From Rachycentron canadum (Eukaryota; Chordata; Actinopteri; Carangiformes; Rachycentridae), in contig CM076655.1 in assembly GCA_038496675.1 (NCBI GenBank), forward strand, positions 22,843,758 to 22,907,757: 64,000 nt of DNA, in the 5' to 3' direction. The position numbers were made by a program, and so were the translations under genes. Below, in pieces: positions 11,378 to 21,720 of this stretch (the first letter of the stretch is position 1; the number at the start of each line of letters is the position of its first letter). Under the pieces are notes generated by a model. The model saw only the letters and a program-made list of their open reading frames with translations, had not been told where the DNA came from and ran no database searches.

Positions 11378-14300
11378 CTAGAGGGATTTTTTTATTATCA
11401 GTTAATAATCTCTAATCCACAATTTAGCATTTGAGGCTTAACATCACTTGAAAGTTTGGGACTCAGCTCATAGATGATTCTTAATCAAGTCCAAAACTAA
11501 TTTTACAGCATTTCGGGACAAAATAATTCCTGTGCTTAACAAGTACAATGTAGATACAATCATCCATGCTTATTAAAGACAAACAAAAACAGCCATATTT
11601 TTCTTTTCCCAAAGTGGATTTGTAGCAAGTTTGGAACAAATCTCTTAATTCTTGGCATTTGTTTTAACTCGTTTGAAACACCAGCTGGGCGGTGTGGGCC
11701 ATGTGTATCAGAAAGTTTAGTTAATCACAAGATATTACATAAAGGTCAGTTAGTGTACTTTCCTGTACTGACTCATATAAGGGCCTTTGTGGTTGTTATA
11801 TTTGGCAGGAAACGAGTCCCTTTGATATCTAGATGTGGTAATTTTTCTATTTATTGTCTTTACCGCCCCGTTCGGAGCAACAGGGGGGAGGGTGGGCGAT
11901 AATTTGACAGATGGATTTTTTTCAGGATGCCATGAATAATCATCACAGTCGCCTTCTTGTCGTCTATTTTTCTATTTTCTGTCTTATTTTTTATGTTTTT
12001 TTTTTTTTTTACTGGCTGTCACAAAGATGAGTGGGAAGGCTCCATCATATCGTCGGCCTCCATAGCACAACTTTGGCGAGGCGGCCACTCTCTCCGCCAG
12101 CCATTGTTGTGCTATCTGTCGCCTATCAAAAGTTGTTGTTCGAACCTATTCTGCACCGAGTTTTACAACAAGTGGCTTTGTCAAAGAACAGCGCTCCATT
12201 TACTCATTCCCTGTGTTTGTAAACCCACCGTTATGGTCCTGTCACCCATCTAAATGTCTCTGTGAGAACTGAACACATGAATAAATGAATGAGTGAACTG
12301 AAGAAATGCCTCAACGGAGCAAACCATCCTCTTTAAAAGAGCTGCACTTAATTTTCCAAAGTGTTTGTAGATGTTAAAATCATGTGTAGGAGCCATGATA
12401 AAAGTTCTAACCTTCATTATGTGAAGATCTACATTTTTTACAAGCCTCTTTGGCCTTTGATCCTTTTAGGCAAAGCAACATCTTCTCTTCACCGGTCACT
12501 TGATGTAAAGGTCATCCATTTTCATCCTTAAATCTGGGGATGGGTCGTGTGGCAGCAGACTAAGCAGGGTACTCCCGATTTCTCTTACCACCATCATTTC
12601 CACCAGGCCAAATCAAATCAAATTTTATTTATACAGCGCTAAAGCAGGTGTAGACCAAACTCTTAATAGAGTTATTTAAATGGGCCCAACAAATCCCACC
12701 AGGAGAAAGCACTTGGTGACAGCGGTGAGGAAAAACTTCCTTTAAGAGGAAGAAACCTCGAGCAGAACTAGATTTAGGGTGGACGGCCATTTGCCTTGAC
12801 TGGAAATGGGATTGGAAATCGTTCTAGAGAGTTTTGGCTCTCTTCCGAGTTAGATTTATCCATTATCTGTGACACTTATCCTTACAGGGTAGTGGGGGGG
12901 GCTGGAGCCCATCCCAGCTGACATAGGGTGAGGGCGGGGTACCCCCTGTACAGGTCTCCAGTCTATCACAGGGCCGATATATAGAGACAACCTGGAGGGG
13001 AACCCATGCAGGGAACCAGAGGTTAAAAACCCAGAACCTTCTTGCTGCAGTACGATAGTACTAACCACTACACCACCGTGACGCCCAGTTTGAGTTAGAT
13101 GTGCTGGGAAAACCAGTTGAGTTTATGATTTTAGTCTTTTCAACAGATTCATTACAGTAGATAGAAGTTTCCTGGAGAGGTTGTACTCCAATATTTCAAC
13201 AGGTTTGAGAAAAGTCCAGAAAAAAAGCCCCATGAACCCCATCAGTTTTAGCAAATGCCTTCATTTCTTTCTGAAAACAGTAAAATGTGTGATAAACCCC
13301 TCTGTAGTAAATAGAGCACCAACTAACAACCATTTTCATTGTGGGTTAATGAACTATTTTTAATTAGATACTAAATGTTTGCTGCTGTCACAAAATGCTA
13401 AATGCCCAAGGCCAAATTTACATCTTCAAAACAGTTAAAACCCTAAGAACTTTACTTCTTTTCAGTAAAGCCAGTAAATATTCACGTTAAAGACGTTATG
13501 TCAAGTAAAGCTTTGGATTCTTTTTGGTGTCATCCTAAACACAAACCTGGACTCGTTCCGCCCCTCTGTCGGTGCAGATGAAGGCTGCTGTCCTTCCTGT
13601 GGCGGCCAGCGGGAGGCGCTGTGGCAGTATTTGTCTGGAGCTTTCCCCCTCCCTCCCTCGCTCTCTCAGCTCCCCTCTCTGTCTCTCAGTATTGATTGGC
13701 AGATGCTGATGCGAGGCGCTGCTCAGCAGAATGTCAATGTTGACTTCAGAGAGGTAGATTTTCCAGCCTCGTGCTCGCTATTGAACTTCTGTGTTCTGCA
13801 GAAAAGCCCCACTGCTGCACAGGTGCCAGGGGCCACCTCATGTCAAAATAAACTTCCCCCAGCTCCTTCTGCAGTAAGCAGGGTTGTTATAGCTCGCACT
13901 GAGAAATGAGAGCAGGGTTAGGGGGCAGTTGGTGGACGTTTTGTTTCTGTATCACACCACTGGGATGGAGTCTGAAAACATGGCTACAACTGGCCTTAAA
14001 CCAGTGTTGGTCATGTTGTTAACTCCCTCTAAAGGAAATGGAGATTCATTTCTCTCTAATTGTTCAATAATTGTCTCTTTTGGTGTCTTTTTTTACAGCT
14101 GGACATTTTATGCAATGAGGAAATCCTGGGGAAGGACCACACTTTGAAATTTGTTGTTGTGACAAGATGGAGATTTAAGGTAACTCAAGCTCCAGAAAGA
14201 CTAATATTGTGTTAATGTTGTGACAGTTTTGACTTATTCAAAAGTGTTAGTGTATGAAATGTTTTCTTTTTTTAAGTCTTAAACAAAAAATATAATTAGT

Positions 14301-14934
14301 AGAATTTGTTTCTATTAATATTTCAGCCTGTTTAACCAAATTTAACTGAACATTATTTCAAATACATTCACTCTACAAGATTTACTAGATAGATTATACA
14401 AGATATTTCAGTCCAAATTTTGCTCTAAGATAAGTATAATGGAAGTTAGATTCACAAAAATAATAACATTGATAATAATAACAAAGTTAGCACACGACAG
14501 CTGTGTTTCCATGGTAACAATCACCTGCTGACCAGTGGCACCAAATGACAACAAACGTGGCCAAGATACATTTGACAGTATACGTCTGTATGTGAGGACG
14601 TGTCAGTCCTGACAATGGAGTTAATGATAACAGTTATTGGTTAATATATGCTAACTTTTAATCTTAGTTAATTAACCAAGGCTTGTATTATTAATGGTTT
14701 ATGTTTGTTTTTAGAGCTTCACTTTCTTAAATGTGCAGAAATCCAAAGCTTTGACAGGGACGCTTGTGCTTCGGTGCCACTGATAAGCCAACTGCCGTTT
14801 TGGTGAACGGGTTTATCAAGTGGTCAGTTTATGGGTTTGAAAACTGCTCATATGCTGAGGCTGTTGTCTTTGTTTTTCCCCTCCAGAAATCCCCGCTCCT
14901 GCTCCATTACAGACCCAAGATGGATCTGCTGTAG
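238..14934 (+). CDS. pcgf3: pcgf3, Polycomb group RING finger protein 3 (3' part; six exons)
   Basis: Joined exons: 238-293, 587-694, 6807-6895, 11085-11222, 14099-14179, 14887-14934. They give about 172 residues in one uninterrupted frame, from the post-RING segment (HDRTMQDIVYKLVPGLQE) to the C-terminus (LLLHYRPKMDLL). This matches vertebrate PCGF3, about 242 residues, so only about 70 N-terminal residues with the RING finger are missing; they lie left of the window. PCGF3 is the subunit that defines the non-canonical Polycomb complex PRC1.3: it pairs through its RING with RING1/RNF2 to monoubiquitinate histone H2A Lys119 in the nucleus, and its RAWUL domain recruits further subunits. Seen: all introns are GT-AG, phases agree at each junction, and there is no internal stop or frameshift. 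Other PCGF paralogues are excluded by the acidic linker EEKPEEDNDYHRSDEQ and by CLECNSSKLRGLKRKWIRC, which I recognise as PCGF3 type. Identity is very secure; exon boundaries are secure to the base. Confidence 0.97.
587..694 (+). CDS. pcgf3: pcgf3 exon: REFYxKLGMEVPGDIKGE segment
   Basis: A 108-nt exon with acceptor ttgtgcag before 587 and donor gtacga from 695. Completing the split Ala codon, it reads AEIKKQREFYQKLGMEVP and then GDIKGELCNMKTHLDQRN, ending with the first base of a Gly codon. The KKQREFY part continues the helix after the RING; the MEVPGDIKGE part is characteristic of PCGF3 and its closest paralogue PCGF5. The intron between this and the previous exon is only 293 nt. Confidence 0.96.
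931..970 (+). repeat. 10-bp tandem repeat, four units
   Basis: Four consecutive 10-mers of the type TATGATGGGG, with the first and last each carrying one change (tattatgggg, tgtgatgggg). A short, simple minisatellite in pcgf3 intron 2. Confidence 0.85.
4831..4883. repeat. Perfect 19-bp inverted repeat (hairpin) with 15-nt loop
   Basis: The left arm TCTGAAGTTCAGCTGTAAC at 4831-4849 is the exact reverse complement of 4865-4883; the spacer is 4850-4864. Pairing stops abruptly at 4830/4884. It sits in pcgf3 intron 2, so it would be transcribed. Function unknown: it could be a small fold-back element, an RNA-editing substrate or a chance product of local duplication. Confidence 0.8.
6807..6895 (+). 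CDS. pcgf3: pcgf3 exon: acidic linker
   Basis: An 89-nt exon with acceptor aaacag before 6807 and donor gtaaga from 6896. It completes the Gly codon and reads DAKSEETANKEAGEEKPEED and then NDYHRSDEQ. This is the flexible acidic linker before the RAWUL domain. Its first half is the part expected to vary most between species, while EEKPEEDNDYHRSDEQ is the conserved PCGF3 signature. It ends in phase 0. Confidence 0.96.
6896..11084 (+). other. pcgf3: pcgf3 intron 3, 4.2 kb
   Basis: A GT-AG intron without a supported gene. It holds a 22-nt T run at about 7270-7291, AT-rich sequence around 8500-8720, a T run at 8850-8868, a GC-rich single-copy patch at about 10020-10130, a CTCF-like motif at 10444-10457, and a short fragment of dispersed family 1 near 10640-10675 (the 'gtttagaggaaaatagacc' portion). 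Confidence 0.8.
10444..10457 (+). promoter_or_regulatory. CTCF-like motif, pcgf3 intron 3
   Basis: GCACTAGGGGGAGC matches 12 of 14 positions of the CTCF core CCASYAGRKGGCRS. Sequence match only; occupancy is not shown. Confidence 0.3.
11085..11222 (+). CDS. pcgf3: pcgf3 exon: first half of RAWUL domain
   Basis: A 138-nt (46-codon, phase 0-0) exon with acceptor ctctgacag before 11085 and donor gtacag from 11223. It reads VSICLECNSSKLRGLKRK, then WIRCSAQATVLHLKKFIAKK, then LNLTSFNE. This is the start of the RAWUL (RING-finger and WD40-associated ubiquitin-like) fold: the first strand VSICLEC, a basic loop, the strand WIRCSAQATV and the helix HLKKFIAKKL. In PCGF proteins RAWUL is the docking site for partner subunits (BCOR/BCORL1 or PHC types in characterised paralogues). 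Confidence 0.97.
12061..12116. ncRNA. Imperfect hairpin, candidate structured RNA in pcgf3 intron 4
   Basis: The arms 12062-12084 and 12094-12115 pair as ATAGCACAAC with GTTGTGCTAT, then TGGC with GCCA after a 2-nt internal mismatch, then GGCGG with CCGCC after a small asymmetric bulge. The loop is nine nucleotides (12085-12093). The two-sided pairing with small interruptions resembles a short microRNA-type precursor, but the loop is short and I recognise no known microRNA. It lies in a GC-rich patch that stands out from the AT-rich intron. Conservation or expression is unknown. Confidence 0.3.
12530..12605 (+). repeat. Teleost interspersed repeat fragment
   Basis: The stretch with GGCAGCAGACTAAGCAGGGT and a following C-rich 'actcccgatttctctt' resembles a phrase common in fish interspersed repeats (…GCAGCCTAAGCAGGG…). 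It directly abuts another repeat at 12608. The class is not certain. Confidence 0.45.
12606..12835 (+). repeat. Teleost interspersed repeat, 'AAATTTTATTTATACAGCGC' type
   Basis: It starts with AAATCAAATCAAATTTTATT and TATACAGCGCTAAA, and continues with AGCACTTGGTGACAGCGG, GAGGAAAAACTTCCTTTAAG and AGGAAGAAACCTCGAGCAG. This series of phrases in this order is a well-known dispersed repeat of percomorph genomes. Copies usually continue to a CGGCCATCTGCC-like phrase, here 'acggccatttgcc'. It is non-coding in the form seen. Confidence 0.75.
12857..13085 (+). repeat. Dispersed repeat, 'CTGGAGCCCATCCCAGC' family, copy 1
   Basis: Ordered phrases: CAGGGTAGTGGGGGGG, CTGGAGCCCATCCCAGCTGA, GTACAGGTCTCCAGTCTATC, and the end phrase AACCTTCTTGCTGCAG…ACTAACCACTACACCACCGTG. 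This is a very common teleost repeat of uncertain class. The middle (the GGACTGTGGGAGGAAACC part) is deleted or degraded. A second copy lies at 38083-38397 and a reversed one at about 23602-24072. Confidence 0.75.
13606..13619 (+). promoter_or_regulatory. CTCF-like motif, pcgf3 intron 4
   Basis: CCAGCGGGAGGCGC followed by TG matches 12 of 14 positions of the CTCF core, in a locally GC-rich single-copy context (gtggcgg…ctgtggcag). Sequence match only. Confidence 0.35.
14099..14179 (+). CDS. pcgf3: pcgf3 exon: second half of RAWUL domain
   Basis: An 81-nt (27-codon, phase 0-0) exon with a strong pyrimidine-rich acceptor (tttttttacag) before 14099 and donor gtaact from 14180. It reads LDILCNEEILGKDHTLKF and then VVVTRWRFK. 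It carries the ubiquitin-like strand LDILCNEEIL and the conserved aromatic/basic strand VTRWRFK of the RAWUL fold. The following intron is 707 nt. Confidence 0.97.
14887..14934 (+). CDS. pcgf3: pcgf3 terminal coding exon with stop
   Basis: Acceptor cccctccag ends at 14886. Sixteen codons read KSPLLLHYRPKMDLL followed by TAG at 14932-14934. The last RAWUL strand (LLLHYRP) and the short tail KMDLL end exactly where PCGF3 proteins end, so the stop is genuine. The exon continues into the 3' untranslated region. Confidence 0.97.
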   Translation, partial: KSPLLLHYRPKMDLL

Positions 14935-15836
14935 CTAAAAAAAAAAAAAACTAAACAAAAAAACAAACAAGACAAAACAGAAAAAAAAAACGGACATAAC
15001 GGTTGTTTCTTTTATATTTTTTGGCCCAGTGGCTGCAGACTGTGCCCAAACTTTTTTTTTTTTTTTTTTTATTTATGCAAAGACGATCAACCAACAACAC
15101 CAAGCAAACGCCCGGCGTGGAAGAGTCAGCATAAGCCAGCAAATCGGGATCTAAAAAAAAAAAAAAAAAAAAAAGGGGACGAGTACAACACAAAACTGGC
15201 AACCTCCAGCACAGACACTGCAACACTGGTGTGTTTTTAGAAACTAAAACAACCTTTTTTTTTTTTTTGTCCGCTACATCCTAGATATGTGAACAAAACA
15301 AACAAAAAAAACAAAACGAAAAAAAAAAAAACGAAAAAAAAAAAAAACAAACAAATGGAGATAAAGCATATATTTATACTTTTGTACAGAAGAGACACAT
15401 GGAACCAAGACACTACTGGTGCTCTGTTTACACGCAAACAAGATGTCGGGAAATCACGTGACCGTCTTTTTGAGCTCCGTGCAGATTTCAGTCTCATGAG
15501 ACAATGACTGACAGGAGACGAGGAAGTTTTTTATATATAAAAAAAAAAAAAAAAGGTGTTTTTTCTTTTGTCTTTTCTTTTTCTTGTCACAATACACTCG
15601 ATACATCTTGGGAGCACAGAAAGTTTATGGAAAAGGTAAAGGTTATATAACAGGCATCAATTTTAAGCTGTTTATCAAGTAAATTGTCTCTGAATCTTTT
15701 TTTTTTTTTTTTCATTTCCATTTTGTTGGCTTTGTCTAATTTGCTATTGGGTTCTTGATGATTGTCAATTGTGAATAGGCTAAAATTTTTTGTGTAGTAA
15801 TTTATGTTCTATATACCAATATTGTACATAAAATGT

Positions 15837-15842
<6 letters not shown>

Positions 15843-15869
<27 letters not shown>
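15843..15869 (+). repeat. (AG)n microsatellite
   Basis: About 13 uninterrupted AG units in the presumed pcgf3 3' untranslated region. Confidence 0.95.
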
Positions 15870-16971
15870 TTGAAGAGAGTAAGAGACTTTAGACTGTTAA
15901 AAAAAAACAAAAAACAAAAAAAAGAACAGAGTGGATCCCAGAAGTGCTATCTATATGTTGGGCAAAAAGTGTCCGGAGGTGATAAATTAGGATTTTTAAA
16001 GACAGACTCACTATCAGTATCAAAATATATAAATGCATCTTTATGTTGTCTGAGAAAAGACACAAGACAAATATATCAGATCCTTTGCCAGTTTGTGTGT
16101 ATGTGGGGTCGAAGTATGTTACATTGCTCTCATAGCATTACAAGACTTTAGGGCAGAAAGCTACATAACTACCCCCAACCCCAATCCCACCCCATGCTCC
16201 TCATGCCACCTGCCCTCTATAGATTACTGTTGTTTTTGTAATCATCAAACAAATTCTATCTTACCAATAACGCAACACTAAACGCTCATGTCTGTAAATG
16301 CCCGCAAGACAGAAAAATGCAATAATTGTGCAGAGAGTTAGATCATTTTTATAGATTTTAATCTGTTAGTTTTTGACACCATGCAGTGCTTAGTATCCGT
16401 CCTTGTGTCTCTGCAGTCTTTCAGCAGCAGGCAAATGCTGATACACCCACATGTTTACTGCTTTTTCAGTTTGAGCTGCTTGCAACAGCATGTTGTTGGC
16501 ACTCCGCACCCCGGACGCCGTGCATTAATCCTGTGCAAAACTCTCCCGCAGCTGCAAAAGAAATGATTTCTGTTAATGTAAAAACACACGCACGCACCAG
16601 TCTCACAGGTCTGAACAGCCGCAGTACAACAGCCGGTTTGATTAAGATGAGCGCAGATTACTGATGTCACAACGTTGCATCTCCTGGGTGTATTTCAGTT
16701 ACTTCTCACTGCCAGTTGGAGTTGCAAATGTTCAAAAGTTGTGTTCAAGAAAATCAATTTGAGAACATTTCTGAAATTACGTGAAAAATCGTTTTTCTCA
16801 CAAAAGAATCAGTATAAAACTTGGAATTTTTTTTTTTTTTTGCAGAATAGCCAGTGTTCACTACTGTTGACTTCAAGACACAAATTTACGAGTCTTTTTA
16901 AGGAATAACTCGCAAATTCAGGTTTCGCACAGGGACTGAGGTTTTATGAACATTTTGATAATGAAATTCTG

Positions 16972-16977
16972 AATAAA
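16972..16977 (+). promoter_or_regulatory. pcgf3: Candidate poly(A) signal, proximal
   Basis: AATAAA followed within 30 nt by a GT-rich element (agtgtttggtcatttggtg), which is the normal arrangement for a cleavage site near 16990. It would give a 3' untranslated region of about 2.05 kb. Confidence 0.5.
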
Positions 16978-17106
16978 ATGACTAGTGTTTGGTCATTTGG
17001 TGCTTATAAATGTGTTTCTAAATCCTGAGGAGGACTGTTCCTCAGGAAGATGCTGTTCTTTAACTGTGTGACGCAGCACATCGATGTTCTGTCAGACATG
17101 AGACAC

Positions 17107-17134
<28 letters not shown>
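17107..17134 (+). repeat. Poly(A) tract
   Basis: About 28 consecutive A, not preceded by a recognisable retrocopy. Similar A or T runs occur at 11347-11375, 18903-18917, 19266-19289 and 25118-25140. Confidence 0.9.
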
Positions 17135-17137
<3 letters not shown>

Positions 17138-18984
17138 TCTTAACTCACTAAGCAAACTGCAAAACTGTCTTCAACCACAACTGGATCCTTAAACACCATG
17201 TCAGACCTCAAGTAGTATTACCTCACTGACCTGTGTGGTCAGTAATTACGTGACAATTATTTTCCCTTTGCATTGTATCTGCCCACAACAAGCTGTTTCG
17301 TCTGTATGTTCACATGCAGGGTTCCTATGCATCCACTGGCTCCAATAGACTGAGGAAATATTGTGACTATAAAATTGTCTAAATGTTTAAATTGGAGAAG
17401 AAATCTGAAATGTATCTTGTAAAGTGAATCAGGTCAAGTTTTGTTTTCGTAAACTGTTGTACAACATCTCTTAGTATCTAAATCCACAAATGTTTAGGAG
17501 CCCTGCTGCATAAGGACCTATGACTTGTGTAGAAAAATCAGCATTTTTATAGCCTACAGGTCTGAACCAAACCAGCTCTACCAAAACCCCTCATATCTGA
17601 TGTGAACCCTCCTGTTTCAAGGCCCTTAATCCAGTTGACTATGGAAAGAGTTCATTGTTTTTGGTTTTTAATGTAAAGTATTGCTTTAAAGTTTGATTCG
17701 GTTAAAGTTTGATTTGAGTAAAACTGGTGTAAAATCTGATCGTATGAACATGATTCACAGCACAACATTCTGCCTTTTGATTTTGAGTAATTTGAGTCTT
17801 GTATTTTGCCTCTTAAACATTCAGTGAATATCGTTATTTAACTCCCAAGTTTTTGAAGTATAGAAACAAACCAAATTAAGAAACTTTATAATTATTAATT
17901 AAAAAAAAAAAACAAAACGCTGATCTACCCTTCATTATAAAGCCAAAAACAATGGGCCGTACATGTTTGGTCAGGTCATTGAAGAGTGTTGGTGCTTGGT
18001 GAGACAAACTGTAATTACTGTGCTGTCACGTCTCTGCAGGAGCAGACTTGGTGTTTTAAAGGCTCATATACACATCATTTCATAGATTGCCATATTTCCT
18101 CCAGTTGTCAGAGACATTACCACCTGACATCCACCTTAAACAGACATGGTTTGCAAATAGCCCTGGACTCACTCACTCTGGCATTTTTACGTTATCTGTC
18201 ATGTCTCAGTGGCGTCACTTCCTGTAAGCATTTGCTCTGTTCATTGGCTTTTTCCTCGGGTGATGAAGCTGGAAAACACCCAACATGGTGCTACTATGAT
18301 GTTGACTACAAAACAAAAATATCAACACAAACAAGCGTACATTCTTGTGTTATGCTGAACAAAGCATCGACTGCTCTGTACTGTTTAGAAAGGCTGGCAT
18401 CGAAGACAAAGGTGGCATTTGTGCGCTTTTTTTTTTTTTTTTTTGTTTTTTTTATTCCTCTTTTGTTTCGTGTGGTTACGTTCACACTGCGATTCGTCGG
18501 TTCATCGTTGGTACGAAGTCTGAACCGAATTTAAACAAAAACGGCCTGATGGTACAAAACTACAAAGCTCAGGTGCAAAATAAGACTCAAATTTAGAAAC
18601 TAAAGAAATTCACAAATTCAAAACCTCAAAGGTATACAACTTGTTAAAAAAAACAAAAAAAAACAAATGTGCACAGGATTTAATTGTGGAGGCGATGATG
18701 ACACTTATGACAGTAAATCATACTCATCTGTATTTAGCAATTAACGTCTACTGTCCTGTTTTTACTGTTATACAACAATGGATACACAAACTAGGAGAAA
18801 TGTGATGTGACGGCTGCAGTGTGAACAAAACCTTTCATATGAAGTTTTGGAGTATTATTTCCAGGAACCTTGAGATGTGTTTGGACGGGTCTTTTTTTTT
18901 TTTTTTTTTTTTTTTTTGGAGGGAGGGGCTTTGCCACAGTGACGGTCATCAGCGGTCTCAGTCTCTGGTGCTTTCCATGGTGCT

Positions 18985-19008
18985 AACAACAACAACAACA
19001 ACAACAAC
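18985..19008 (+). repeat. (AAC)8 microsatellite
   Basis: Eight perfect AAC units. Confidence 0.95.
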
Positions 19009-20377
19009 TACTTGTTTCAAACTCCTCTGCAAAAGAGATTTAGTCAGAGACAGAAAAGCACTGTGTCGCAAAGTTTTCCCGATGCCTTTATTTTTTCGTG
19101 TACCTGAGTCCTTGGGTGTCTTCTCTTGTTAGAAGCTGCTTCTCTGTGCAGATAAAGAAAGTGCTGGATTTTTTTTATTATTATTATTTTTTTTTTCTAT
19201 CTCTTGGCTTTGGTTTTTCCCACTTGCCTAGGCTTGTTCTGGAGAGCAAACAGAGGGAGTTTTCAAAAAAAAAAAAAAAAAAAAAAAAAGTCTTAGGCTG
19301 TGACGGGTCTAATGCTGTGAAAAATAAACTGGTGAGAAGTTTAATTTCCTGCCACCAAGAGAAACTCTCACTTATTTTAGGCGCCTCCTGTGAGATGTTT
19401 GTGCCTCTGAGTCAGATTGAGACTTATTATTGCCCCATATCCATAAAATCACAAACAGCTGATCTTTTTTCCCCAAAGTTCCCATGAGCTCTTTGGAGAT
19501 TTGACCTTCTCACCACCATCGTGTGAATATTAGCAGCTCTATCCTTCACCTCCTGTGCACCAGAATGGATCGATGTTCACGCGTTTTATTTATTTTTTTC
19601 TAAACCGGCACCAACATTGAGACATCAGTGCCGCCACGGTTGACAGCCAGGCTAAGAAGCTTACAGGAGGCTTGACTGCCTGGCTGTAGATAGTGGGTCG
19701 GTATCAGCTCTGAAAGGTCTCCGCTGCGGAGCGAGGCCAGGATCTGTCAGAGAGCTTCAGCTCTTGTGCTCATCTTCCTCTGCTTTGACCTTGAACCACC
19801 TGTCAGGCCTGCTTGTTATCTCCTGCCGGGATCCGTGCGAGGCTCTCGGCGAGCCACGTGAAATTTCTATTCGAGGCGGCGTCACGGCTTCACGTGGGCT
19901 GTCAGTACCAGCAGATTGTGGTTTACCGCCACGATGCGAAGACGAGTAAACAACTCACCAGGGCGGCTTTGTACACAGTTTCTAAACTCAGACATCTCAG
20001 GAGCTCGCTCTCTGAAGGCAGCGTCATCTGGAGTTTGTTGGCAGCAGAATCACTCCTGGCAACTTAACGTGGCTCCTGTGTTTACGCTGCTGTAATAAGT
20101 GTCCACTCTGCGTGTGATAGCTTCCTTTGTTGCCCAGCTCGCTCCTGCTTTCATTTTCGAGTTCGGTGTAGAGGCTCAGCAATCTCACAGACGGGCTTTG
20201 TGCGGGAGATCTTGAGGGTCACTCTGACGGCTACGTGGACTGAAACCAAGCAACAACCTCCTGTGCTGAGAGATGAAACCAACACAACTTCATAGCAGAA
20301 ATTAACATTTGCCTGGTGCTTAAAGTGGTTTTGGTCTGTTGTAGCTAATTTCCTCATTCATGACCACTGTACAGGAG

Positions 20378-20381
<4 letters not shown>

Positions 20382-20455
<74 letters not shown>
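20382..20455. repeat. (TA)37 microsatellite
   Basis: A perfect TA dinucleotide array of about 74 bp, self-complementary and able to extrude as a cruciform. It abuts a copy of dispersed family 2 that starts about 20 bp to the right. Confidence 0.97.
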
Positions 20456-20459
<4 letters not shown>

Positions 20460-20465
20460 TCACCT

Positions 20466-20640
20466 GTTTGAATTTTTGAAGTCGTGTATAATTGAGGGCG
20501 TGGCTGCTCTGAGTGACAGGTGGGTGAGCGTATGTTTGCATCATAGCCAGGAGTTAGGTGGGATTGGGCACTGCCAAAGCGGCAACGGCAAAGCAGCCCA
20601 CTCTGAGCTTAAAAACCTTGTCGTCCATCTTTACTTACAG
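20466..20640 (+). repeat. Dispersed family 2, copy 1
   Basis: It shares with 43225-43440 the ordered phrases 'gtataattgagggcgtggctgctctgagtg' (split: tgcataattgaa / gtggctgctttgagtg), 'cactgccaa', 'ggcaacggcaaagcagccc' and 'actctgagctt'. The two copies are about 70-75% similar by eye, with indels. It resembles the distal half of dispersed family 1 in layout (GTGGCTRCT…GAGTGACAG…ATGGC…CTTCAAAAC) and may be a sister family. Non-coding. Confidence 0.7.
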
Positions 20641-20888
20641 TCTTTCACTAAAACGCAGTTCAAATAAATGTAGCTCGTCTCGCCGGCACTACTGCTGCTG
20701 GACTCTGGAAAGCACCGCGGCCCGGTGCACTGAATGGTTGCGTCGCAGTGGATGATGCTGTTTGAAAAGCGTATGGCAGGATATGTGTGTACAAGTGCTA
20801 ATGTTTCCCCACGTAAATTGGGAAGTTGGTCATCAAGGCTACCGAACCTCACAGTGGCATGCCCCCATGAGCCATAGCAGATGTCATC

Positions 20889-20894
20889 AATAAA
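20889..20894 (+). promoter_or_regulatory. Candidate poly(A) signal
   Basis: AATAAA followed by a T/G-rich stretch (tctgtccgcttttgtattattg). Possible distal cleavage site of pcgf3. Confidence 0.3.
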
Positions 20895-21720
20895 TCTGTC
20901 CGCTTTTGTATTATTGTTATTTATTTATGCTGATTAAGTGACTTCTGCAGTAGTTTCTTGGTTAATAAATTTTTTGGAGATTTTCTCCTTTTTCCTCTCA
21001 AATTGTATTTTCCGTTTCTTTTTTTTTTTTTTTTTTGTGAAACCTATACTGGACTCATGCATAACATGGCTTAAATTATGAATTTGCAATTGAATTCCCT
21101 TTTTTTTGTATTTTTAGTGTGTTAATGTCGCAATGCTCTATGTATAACAAAAACACATAGGTGTGTTTATTTTCTAGGTCAAGCGCAAAAAAAAAAAAAA
21201 ACCTAAATGTGTGAATCTGGCAATGTGGTTATTGTATTTGCAAGGAAAATGTGCAATATACGGTTCTCAGATGGTTCCAGGTTTCAGCGTAGACTCCAAT
21301 GTTTCTTTTTCTACTGTTTCTTTTTTCCAGTCAGTTCCTCAGGTCACTAAATGCCTTCTGGTCCTGAGGGTGACCAGGAAATCTCAGAACATACACTAAT
21401 GCACCCGAAATACAAAACGACTGGATTTTACTTAAGTCTTGTCTCTCTCGCTTTTCTTTCCTCCCCCCCTTTTTTTTTTCTTTAGACAATTTTCTCAGAC
21501 TTTGTTTTTTTTTTTTTTTTATTTTCAGGTTAACACAGGCACTTATTCAGGTGTCCTTTTCCTTGCCTCATTTTGTATTATTGTTATTTATTGCACATGT
21601 AATGAACTGGTTTCCATTGCCACATTTAATTCAAGGAGTTTTGGGTCTAGAATGGGGCTGGACTTTCTTACATACAAAAACTACAGAAGCTTTTGTCAAA
21701 ACTTAAGTGTGTATTTCATC

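Larger units (their letters stand above)
11223..14098 (+). other. pcgf3: pcgf3 intron 4, 2.9 kb
   Basis: A GT-AG intron. It contains an A run at about 11347-11375, an imperfect hairpin at 12061-12116 inside an unusually GC-rich single-copy patch (12015-12240), a cluster of teleost interspersed repeats at 12530-13085, and a CTCF-like motif at 13606-13619. No coding region is supported. Confidence 0.8.

Noticed and set aside
17986..18534. 182-residue + strand open frame
   Set aside because: It lies in the pcgf3 3' region, runs through a T homopolymer (poly-Phe) and has no recognisable domain.
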